From Rhyzopertha dominica (lineage: Eukaryota; Arthropoda; Insecta; Coleoptera; Bostrichidae): a stretch of 64,000 nucleotides of DNA. How positions within the stretch are numbered: the stretch's first letter is position 1; every line of letters starts with the position of its first letter. Below the pieces are notes generated by a model. It did no database searches. It was not told the origin of the DNA and was given only the letters and a program-made list of their open reading frames with translations. The DNA lies in contig QCXZ01000042.1 in assembly GCA_025024175.1 (NCBI GenBank), positions 11,859,501 through 11,923,500 on the forward strand. The letters are read 5' to 3'. The translations under genes and the position numbers were made by a program. Shown here in pieces: positions 55,726 through 64,000 of the stretch.

Positions 55726-57055
55726 GATGAGAGATTGTTATGTTCTTGTTCAGATGAAGAAGCATGGGTGTAAGAAATAATGAAAAGTATTATGTTTCAA
55801 GGGTGTCTCAGATTATGTGTCTTGTTAGTTTCTTTGGAATCACAAAATTTCGGCAAGAAAACGGACCCTAAGAGAAAGTCTCTTCTTCAGTTCACTATAA
55901 CACAATTAGTGGACGTTATGTTTAGAACTCTTAAACGTCGGTCATTGTAAATTTTGTCTCTAGAGTGAGCTTACAAGGGGGAAAATGTAATGTTCATCTT
56001 ACATCAAAGCTTCTAGAAGCTCCGTTTACAGTAGAATTGTGCGCACATATCTCAAAGTGGCATCGTTCTAAAAAAAAGACAATTATAACCTCAAGTACTA
56101 GGTAGTACTGCATTGAATCTAGTAATATCCACTCACATCTTGCAGTCTGGGAGCCAGTATGACTATTTTTTGTAAGATTTGATGAGATTTTTTATTAATG
56201 TTCTCCATATGAAAAAAAATTATTGTTATTTCCAAACTCTAATTTCGGCAATCGCGATGAAGAAGGCAGTGAATCTGACACAGTTTCTGACATTAAAGAT
56301 TCGACCTTTTTGAGAAAATAGTATATCAGCATTTTGATGAAGATTCCTGTCTTTAAAAATACATGTATGTATTAAATAAAATTAAATATTGAATAATAAT
56401 AGTAAAATGCTTCTTGGCGGTACAAGCTTTTTCACTTCTTTGAGGGCTACTACTACTACTACTAAATTTTCTGCTATAATTATTCGTGACAACAATGTAT
56501 TTTGTTACATTATCAGGTCTGTGTCAGGAATACACAGTTCTACAATACAAAAGGCAAGCTAATAAGATGTCTTTAAACAATACAAATAATGACACTTTTT
56601 TAACTTGCTCCTGTTAATTCTTGTTCTGATAACAAAGTGGCAGTAATTAATTTTGTTCACAGGCAACATTATTAAAATGAGATAAAAATTGATTTAATCT
56701 TAACCAAATGTAACAATAAAGTCATGGTGGTTTCCGGACTACACGATAATGTCCTTGGCTGCATATGTTTTACGTACCTACCAATCTTTAATCTAATGAC
56801 ATTATTACTGGCTCTAACTCAGTGAATACTATGCAACTTGCTCTTATCAATTTTCAGTGGCATCCTGTTCGAGATAATATTTTAGTTCATTACTGTAATT
56901 ATCAGGTTTGCTAAGTATTTCATACAATAAGTATGGACGATGAAAGTGCACAAAAGAAGACTCAATACACGCATATCTCTGTTTATTTGTGTGGATTTTG
57001 TTTTATCGCAAAAAATTGCACTAGGCTTCAGACATTATGTTGTTTGTCACATTAA
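55726..57055. other. No gene seen; short (TAC)n run
   Basis: AT-rich. A small trinucleotide run (six TAC units) sits at about 56446-56463. Confidence 0.4.
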
Positions 57056-57450
57056 CTGGATTACTGAATGAAATTCAAGTTTTTGTTAATTCTGGAAGAT
57101 ACGTTGGATATTGCGGTAACCTTCATTTACTTCCGCAGCTTTCGCAACTTGAGTACAGCCGAAGCTCATGCAGATACATCTCGAAGTTCATCAGCGACAA
57201 AGAGCCAATTTGGGCGCGCTCTTCTGCATATCATCTGGGCGAGATGGCCGGCCAGATAGGCCAGTAGCGCCGGTTCCCCGAACAGTAGCCACTTTGATTT
57301 ATACATCTCGATGATGGGCCGTATTCGACTCCGCCGGTATTGAAACATCCAATTAAGAGCAGTTTTCGCTGCATCATTGTCCCAATTACGACGGGCCGTG
57401 CCACCTGCGATACCCGCTGGGAGAGGACGGGATGCGATGTGAAAAAAATG
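57056..57450. other. Candidate conserved non-coding island
   Basis: Complex block (ctcatgcagatacatctcg, gatggccggccagatagg, ccaattaagagcagttttcg). Open on several frames of 60-90 codons without domains. No repeats. Confidence 0.3.
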
Positions 57451-57896
57451 TTTGCCTTTGTGTTGGTTATGGATTCAAAACGGATCGCCTCCGAGGAATT
57501 CAATTTGGACCAGGGGGAACTGTTTGTTTTTGATGTATCACTGTTTTACACATATCCAGCTTAAAATCAAGACAGGGGTTGCTGGGTGTGTAGGCTAGAT
57601 GGAGTAAGAGTACTCTTATTTCATTTACCGAACTTTCGCAATGATTTATTTCTTTATCGAGTTCTACAACAGTCAAAGCGATTAAAGATTTTATAAAATA
57701 GTGATTTAGAAATATTACTTGCATGAAAACTGAGATTGTTAGAGTTAGTATTCCCTAGAAGTCAGGAGCATTACACATGCCAATATATTTAAACAAAATC
57801 ATGCTTTCTTTTAACAAATTGGTCATAATAAATTCTATACTTATTCAGATTATTTTGCAACTTTACTTAAGCCTAACATTTGTTTGAACCGGAGTC
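57451..57896. other. No gene seen
   Basis: AT-rich flank of the MULE element. Confidence 0.35.
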
Positions 57897-58137
57897 ATAT
57901 AGTTGGGTCAGTCTACCTATCTAACCCTTCTCTGACTGAGCGGGTCAACTAATCCCGCAATATAGTTGGGCCAAGAATCTGCTTTGCCCGAACAGTGGAT
58001 GATGGACCATTATTAGCAAATTAGGAAAGACCTTAATTTATGTGATGTGTGTAACTTATTAATGTGATTGCTACGGTTTTTTTCTTAGCAAACACGCTTA
58101 AAGGAATAAAATAAAACAATTTTCAGGTTTTGATACA

Positions 58138-58290
58138 AACTTATATTTATACGTTACAATAATAACATGTATGTATGTACAGTAAAGTATAAAAATATTT
58201 ACAAATTTACAAAAATACGAACCTATATTTATACGTAATAACACAATACTAACATATATGTATGTACAATAAGGTATAAAAAATATTTAC
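58138..58290. repeat. Two-unit imperfect tandem repeat
   Basis: Units at about 58138-58215 and 58222-58290 share tatatttatacgt, taacat.tatgtatgtaca.ta and gtataaaa..atttaca. The second unit overlaps the transposase stop codon, so the duplication arose inside the element. Confidence 0.6.
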
Positions 58291-59659
58291 ATATTTGGCG
58301 CGTATTTAAATGAAACACCTTTTACAAATGTCAGCCTGAGATTTTGTTTGTAGTTATTAAGTTTGACTTCAAGATAATCTTGCTTTAATTTTACAGTACG
58401 CCTAACAACTTTTTGGAATTTGTTGGATGTGTTTATTTTAACATAAACTTCACTTTAAAAATTCAACAAACCATCAACAAATTGAAAAATATTTGGATGA
58501 GGCTAATAAAAACTTTTATTAAATCTTGAATGAAATGACTCACACGCATTGGTTGTTCTGCAAGAGGAGGCAGATGAACTTGCCCAAATATTTGGAGTAA
58601 ATTTGGCATTTTCGCTGATGTAATTGTCCACTAAATAGTCGCAAAACTCTTGAAGTTTCGAATGTTTTGGCATGATTGGAATTAAATCGAATGCGAATGC
58701 GTCACCCACTTCATCACAATCAAGAAACTGAAGTGCAAAACAATATCTTAACATTTTGCCAACTACCGTGTGGTTTTTATAATCTTGTGACAGTCCAAGC
58801 GAGTGAATTTTTCGATACCATGACTGTGAAAGATGGAATCGGCATCCACTTACTCTAGCTTCCTCCCACGTATCCATAATAGCATTGTGGATTGCAGTTT
58901 CAAAATCAATCACGACACTTTTAGGATAAAATTGTAAGTCACTTTCACTGCACTTCTGACACGACATATTCAAACATGTTTGATATGTGGATTGCTGTGA
59001 AGCAAACAAAATACCAATGGAACGTAATGTCCATTCTTGTATCCATGAATTGTAAAGAGTTGTGTAAAAAATTTCGGACAAAAATCAAATGTGCCGTCCA
59101 TATACACAGTTTCAGTACAACATAAAAAGTAAAGATTGCTATAAAGAGCAAAAATGATGATACCTTGGTCTGCATTATTTGTCAAGACAAATGATTCTTC
59201 TTTATCTGTCATAGGTGCCAAAGTGTTTACTGCTTCGAAAACGTCTTTTTGCGTTTTGGGTAGATTTGGAGTTAACTTCCTCCTGCATATCCATATATTA
59301 TGCCTTACAAGTTCCATATCGTAAGTCGTTATGTTACTGCTTATGCCAGGGTTAGACCGAAGTTCCGTGTGCACTAATTTAGCAGATTTTTCGTGTGCAT
59401 TTTCTAGAGCTTTCCTTTTCACACTGTTGTTGACAATCTGCCTGTGCAGGTTTATGTCTTCTTTGTGATTGTGAGATAATTCGGAGTCCAAGATCTCATT
59501 TCCAGCCGACGTGTAGATTTTTGCGGGACATTTCGATGTTTTATTTGTACATCTCCAACGCACAGTTCCGTTTTTCAGCACGTTTGCGATGGAAAACTCG
59601 TAGTTATTCACCACCAACGGTTTTTTGCCTTTTTCACTTTGCATGAATACAACTTCCAT
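58287..59659 (-). pseudogene. MULE transposase with N-terminal FLYWCH-type zinc finger
   Basis: An ATG at 59659 starts MEVVFMQSEKGKKPLVVNN, followed by a FLYWCH-type zinc finger (VRWRCTNKTSKCPAKIYT, then SHNHKE). The MULE domain follows: VYMDGTFDFCPKFFTQLFTIHG (first catalytic Asp), VPLVFCLL and, after a frame change near 59000, QQSTYQTCLNM. Then come VVIDFETAIHNAIMDTW (second Asp), VSGCRFHLSQSWYRKI (the CxxH motif) and TTNACESFHSRFNKSFY (third acidic residue, Glu). A TAG at 58505-58503 and a TAA at 58457-58455 interrupt the frame, yet PHPNIFQFVDGLLNF and a C-terminal tail continue in phase to TAA at 58289-58287. Total length, about 457 codons, is normal for the family. All catalytic positions are kept; only one frame change and two stops silence it. 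Confidence 0.85.
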
Positions 59660-60040
59660 TTCGCCGGTATGAATGTGCGCTAGAAATTTTAGTTAAACTG
59701 TTTAATTTGACTTGCGTTTCAGAATTTATAAACTCATTTTAGCAGGTAACCACCCTCTTTAACAAATTATTTAGGACATTATGGACAAGTGTCCAATAAT
59801 ATTTTACATTTTTCAAATAAGTCCCACCCATCTTAATTGTGTTTCGTGATCTATTGGGTCCACAGGCACAAAATGTTTGCGTTTAAATTACCTACTTCTC
59901 TAAGTAGTATCAGGTAGCAGGACTTGATAAGGATTCGTTATCGATAACTATCAGCGGGAGGTTCATAATCCACCGTCTCCATCCTTCTGGCCCAACTCAA
60001 TGGCAGATTAAAGAGCGATAAAGTTTTTGGCCCAACTATA

Positions 60041-60100
60041 ATGCGCCCGTTTGAACTTCGGTTTTAATATCTCAAGTTTTACTGGAATTTTTGTGCATAA
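60041..60100. other. Short spacer
   Basis: Nothing recognised. Confidence 0.3.
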
Positions 60101-60610
60101 GTCTACTCATCAATTTGTGATGGAGATACTCCAATATTTGGAATATTTTGCATAAATACGGTTTAAAAATGCAAATGCAGTTTCTTACTAGAAGAAATAG
60201 AATATTTAGGTCATACAATATATGCTAAGGGTTTACATACAGCTGAATCAGAAGTAATGGCTGTTAAAAATGTATCCGTTCCTTCAAATATTACAGAAAT
60301 AAAATCTTTTCAAGGATTAGTGATTATTATACTAAAATTATTTAAAAAATGAGTTTAAAATTAAATCCCCTTTATAAATTATTGAAAAGTGACACCAAAT
60401 GGCATTGGTCATGAGAACAACAAGGAAGTTTAAACATTATCAAAATCGATTTTAGTTCCAGTTTTGGTTCACTACAATCCTAAATTTAAATTAAGTCTAG
60501 CTAAAAAGGGTATCCCCTAATATGCTGCATACAGATTGCAACGTTGGAGTGTAATGTTAACTTCATACGAATTCGATATTAGATACATCAAGTATCATAC
60601 ATAGTTCACA
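60101..60610 (+). mobile_element. Gypsy-type LTR retrotransposon pol scrap
   Basis: Plus-strand pieces: NILHKYGLKMQ, SFLLEEIEYLGHTIYAKGLHT, AESEVMAVKNVSVPSNITEIKSFQGL (end of the reverse transcriptase and the connection, usually VxSFLGL), NPLYKLLK-type residues with TPNGIGH (usually W), LVPVLVHYNPKFKLSL, and AAYRLQRWSVMLTSYEFDIRYIK (RNase H end, usually LQRWxLxLxxYDF). About 70 RNase H residues between the last two blocks are missing. Several stops and frame changes. No LTRs, integrase, gag or env sequence nearby. Confidence 0.75.
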
Positions 60611-60745
60611 AAATGATATGTGTAAAAAAGACTAAATGATCATACACATATATAATATCATTTCATATTATAAACATAGCGGTTTCTTATATACCCAATG
60701 CAAATGGATAAAAGAATGACCGTTATTCCTCTCCCCCCCCCCCAC
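60611..60745. other. AT-rich spacer with a C homopolymer
   Basis: A run of about ten C at 60730-60740 precedes the next island. No gene. Confidence 0.35.
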
Positions 60746-61040
60746 CCAAGGAACTCGTCTGATTTGGCAACGATTGAATATCTTACATGTCGAAACGTTC
60801 GACTTCCGAGACGCAATTAAAAAAAGCGAACCAGGGAAATTTTTAAGAGTTCCCGGTACAATAACGCAACTTTTTTGATCGGCGGTCGTCCGAAATAATT
60901 AATTAAATTTCTTTGGGGGCCCGGAATGCTTATGCGTTCTGCCGAGGTGATAAATCACAAGAAACGGCACGAGGCTCCGGATTGCGGATTTGCCAGATTG
61001 GGAGGGATATGCGAGAATAGAATTATTTTAGGATTCTTTT
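60746..61040. other. Candidate conserved non-coding island
   Basis: Contains ccgaaataattaattaaatt, gtgataaatcacaagaaac and gatcggcggtcgtccg; GC-balanced and non-repetitive. A 66-codon plus frame runs through its end without a recognisable product. Confidence 0.35.
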
Positions 61041-62775
61041 TTGTTTCTAATGAGCACATTAGTCGTAAATACGATAGGACAATCGTTACTATAAAAATAA
61101 ATATTGTGTTTTCTAAACAAGTCTAAATAACGCGCAATAATGTTGATAGTAGGAAATCTACAAAGGTTGCATAGAAGTTGAGAAATAGCCTATACCAAAA
61201 AGATGATGCGAATTGAAGAAGATAAAAGACATCAGCGAGTAGACTCGAAAACTCTTTAAGCATCTACATTATGTTATACAAAATCTTATTAAATGAATTA
61301 AAGAAAATAGGGGTACTCATCAATCGTCAATTATTTGTTAGTGAATTTTCGACAACGATGTCATCTGTCCAAAAGTAGATGTCCCACTGACGTGATAATG
61401 ATCAGATAAATATGACATCGATTAGAAAAAACCTTTTTATGACGACATAGGTCGTTTTTAAAACACTACTGTGAAGACTATGTCAAATTATTACATCAAT
61501 CACATTGCTTCTTGCTATGGTTTAATGCGAAGCAGATAATGGGTTAGCTTTGGGAGACGGGACCTACCTATACCTATATTTATGTATAATAAATTATAAC
61601 ATTTGTGATTAATTATTACACTGGTAAATTATTTTTTATCCATTTATGCATTTGTTATGCTTCTACAATCAAAATAAGTTTCACTATTTAATATATTTTG
61701 TTATAAGCATATAAATATCAGAAGATCATCAGTATAGAAATAGACCTTCTTCTATGACACACTATAAATTTTTACAATGATCGCTTAGACTTAGACTAAA
61801 AACCGTTACATTGTGTTGCACATTCCACTGGCAGTTTCAGGAGCAGGTTTTTATCGAATAATATAGCAGAAGATTATTCATAAAGGTCTCCAGAAACTAA
61901 CATAAGAATCGCTAATAATTTTTAGAAGAACATTGAAAGAAGAAGATGTTTTTGCACTAAGTATCAAATGAACCAAAAGGTATCAAAAGAAAGATCTACA
62001 GAAGATGTTTGCGTGGATATTTTTCATCGCATCTTTGATAATTTTCGATAATATTTGCATATCAAAATTTGTATTAACATATTTCCTTATTACCATTTAC
62101 TTTAGACACGACTAAGCCTTTTGTGCCTTCGTTTTTAGCTTCACAAGTACAGTATTTTGTAATGGCATCAAAACTTCTCTTTTCTCACGCAAATGGGTTT
62201 ATTTTCTTACACAACTCGAACTCCACCCAAAAAGCAATACAACATTAACTTAAGCAAAATGATACATCTACGTCTGAAGCGTCTCTATGTTTCTTTAGTG
62301 TTGTAGGTACGTAAGTCCCAAACTAGTGCAAAATTATTTGAGGTAACTTGGGGATTGGACAGAAAAAAAATTGTGCATCATGCTTTGAAAGTTCGAATTT
62401 TGTTTCTCGTAACATAACATCGTATAAAACCAGCATCATATGAGACTGTGCCAGAAAATCTTGCAAAAATATCACTATGACTTAGCTAGTATTTCCAGAG
62501 AGTGTTTTTTTTTTCGAAGATATACCCATCATAGTTTGTTCCTAAGTTTCTGAAAAAGATAGTCACAGCGGTTAATGTTCCTCCTACAAGAGGAGCCGTT
62601 TTTTCTTGCAGGGTGAACTTCAAAGAAGCATCAGTGGATTTTTTATTTAACTGATTGGTGTATTGAATTGAATCAATGCATAATAGGTGAGTACTTTAAA
62701 AGCCACATCCACTTGTAAATTGTTGCCCAAATCCAAGATTTACAACTATGAGCAACAAAATCAAGACCCAGTCTT
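61041..62775. other. No gene; weak relative of repeat A/B at 61342-61400
   Basis: AT-rich. The stretch around catctgtcc...cactgacgtgat resembles the start of repeat copy B (43600-43625). No other feature. Confidence 0.35.
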
Positions 62776-63185
62776 ATTAATATAATAAATGGTTAAGAAC
62801 CCATTAAAGCATTCCAGAAATCAAAACGAGATCAACTCCACGATAACCTACATTCCCGATGGCTTTGCAAAGCCAATCAAGCAGCGGAAAATAACCGTAA
62901 ACTCGCGAAGCATCCCCAAACACCGCCATTTGATTGCAGCCACCGATTTAACGTCACCAGGTGAATTTGTCGTCCGAAGACTTCCTGGCATCCAATATTC
63001 ATGAGACCGGGGCAACGCCATAGTACACAATTAAACAAAACAGAACGGGACGTATTTTTCAATCGCGCGTTATTACCTCTAATCCAATTAGAAGCGATTC
63101 ACGGAGACTCCCACCCCCGGGCCCGATCTGCCGCCCCTTAACGGCTTCTGGATGCCCTGCACGCAATCGGCATTGCCAAGTTGAT
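62776..63185. other. Candidate conserved non-coding island
   Basis: About 400 bp of GC-balanced, non-repetitive sequence (cgataacctacattcccgat, ggtgaatttgtcgtccgaag, cctctaatccaattagaagc, a cccccgggcccg run). Three overlapping 60-71-codon frames on both strands; none has a domain. Confidence 0.35.
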
Positions 63186-63699
63186 AAGAAAAATGGGTAA
63201 AAGATATCGAGGTTTGTATCAATAATTTTAAGAGTACAATATGTTCAAATATCAAATATGCAAAGCGACTTTTGTTCCTGCCGATTTATATTCCCCTTTT
63301 GTAATTTAAATTGCGAGAAGAAACGCAAGAAATTTCTCAAAAGCTTTAAGATAAATTGACCAGGATGTTTTGAGTTTCAATTCGCAAAATTTGGAAAAGA
63401 ATAATAGTCTAACCCATAAATGGCTCGTTACACACCCATAATTTAATAACATTATGAGACTATCGGGGGCTTCTGCACAAGTATGTCAGTTTTTATTAAT
63501 GTAAGCTTGTTGATGGAATTAAGCATGCGTTTTATTATTAAAAAAAATTAGATAACAGCACTTCAAAATTCTGGCAAAAAGCATCATAAATCAAAATTGA
63601 TGAAATATAAGTCCTTATAAAAACGATTCGAATTTGGCATGGAATCAAAAAATAGAATCAAACTGGGTATATTTTATTTAGAAAAAAAAACAACTTTAG
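63186..63699. other. No gene seen
   Basis: AT-rich. Confidence 0.4.
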
Positions 63700-63765
63700 T
63701 CATGGGCGTATCTAGGGTTTGGTCTGGGGTGGGAGGCAAAGCAGGAACGTCCTGTAGAGTATAAT
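63700..63765 (+). repeat. Possible DNA-transposon end
   Basis: atgggcgtatctagggtttg followed by gtctggggtggga resembles the GGGCGTAGCCAGG-type start of non-autonomous insect elements. No matching partner end lies inside the window, so this is tentative. Confidence 0.25.
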
Positions 63766-63803
63766 TCAACATAAATAGAAATAATAAACGTTTATAAGAT
63801 ATA

Positions 63804-63878
63804 GATACTTAAGTAATTAATGACGTATTTATTCCATGAATAATCTTCGTGGATTTTCTGCAAGGCGACTTAAATAAA
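63804..63878. repeat. Dispersed repeat D, copy 2
   Basis: Partner of 53536-53612, with the same block order (tacttaagtaattaa, then gtggattttctgcaaggcga). It lies 40 bp after the possible transposon end and may be part of the same element. Confidence 0.45.
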
Positions 63879-64000
63879 AACTCAAATTATTACGTGTTGT
63901 TGTCTGTTGTAGAGATCAGACTCAGTGAGGAAAATTGCTTTGAATACATGTGGTGTGAGTTTCGCTTAAATTCCACCAAATTTTTGATTGGTATACTGTA

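Larger units (their letters stand above)
57897..60040 (-). mobile_element. FLYWCH-MULE DNA transposon
   Basis: About 2.1 kb. Both ends carry the motif tatagttgggccaa in inverted orientation, and each end has it twice: left at 57897-57910 (atatagttgggtca) and 57960-57973, right at 59988-60000 (tggcccaactcaa) and 60028-60040 (tggcccaactata). The paired subterminal copies may be transposase-binding sites. The immediate flanks (ggagtc at the left, atgcgc at the right) show no clear 9-bp target duplication by eye, so the exact ends are uncertain. One transposase gene lies inside, on the minus strand. Confidence 0.7.

Noticed and set aside
1..64000. CRISPR array, prokaryotic operon, phage or plasmid features
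   Set aside because: No regularly spaced direct repeats, no ribosome-binding-site-led gene clusters, and transposon content typical of an animal genome.

Overview
The window looks like an AT-rich, repeat-laden intergenic stretch of an arthropod nuclear genome, most likely an insect; a beetle would fit but the order cannot be fixed from this sequence. The reasons are the mix of transposon families (Penelope-like elements with a GIY-YIG endonuclease, jockey/CR1-type LINEs, mariner/Tc1-type transposons, a FLYWCH-MULE transposon and a gypsy scrap), intron-style spacing with no bacterial gene order, and no operons, rRNA or tRNA genes. Thirteen isolated N bases mark it as draft assembly. I recognise no complete host gene. 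The only host-exon suspicion is a short cysteine-rich reading frame with a splice-donor-like end near 17.3 kb on the minus strand, and it is weak.

Layout. 0-10.6 kb: LINE scraps, a twice-deleted Penelope-like copy (2380-3262), two mariner relics (5.5-6.0 and 7.6-7.7 kb, minus) and a long 5'-truncated LINE (9025-10640, minus). 10.6-27.4 kb: sparse DNA with Penelope remnants at 13.2-14.0, 19.5-20.4, 22.2-23.3 and 26.7-27.3 kb, a family-B LINE relic at 15.7-16.3 kb and a tiny MITE at 24.35 kb. 27.8-30.1 kb: the best-preserved DNA element, a 2285-bp mariner-like transposon with inverted repeats of about 350 bp, TA target duplications and a nearly intact transposase. 30.8-32.3 kb: a LINE whose catalytic motif has decayed. 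35.3-36.2 kb: the cleanest GIY-YIG copy. 40.4-41.3 kb: a second Penelope lineage. 43.2-44.8 kb: a Penelope-type terminal scrap, an unclassified repeat and a Tc1-type transposase lacking its third catalytic Asp. 49.3-51.7 kb: LINE and mariner relics crowded together. 53.7-55.3 kb: the longest uninterrupted reverse transcriptase frame in the window. 57.9-60.0 kb: a FLYWCH-MULE transposon. 60.1-60.6 kb: a gypsy pol scrap.

Between the transposons, roughly every 3-6 kb, sit islands of 200-450 bp of visibly higher complexity and GC content with no shared repeat and no convincing reading frame. Many carry homeodomain-type words (TAATTA, TTTATGGC, AATAAA-type) in non-repetitive sequence. My inference is that these are conserved non-coding elements or enhancers of a developmental regulator outside the window, with transposons accumulating between them. 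That is the most interesting system-level reading of this region, but it rests on composition and texture only; cross-species alignment would decide it.

The coding sequences do not act together. Each belongs to a selfish element, and nearly all are broken. The same families recur in different states of decay: three copies of one Penelope element, four of the mariner-like group and several LINE families. They form a small natural series of how each was inactivated.
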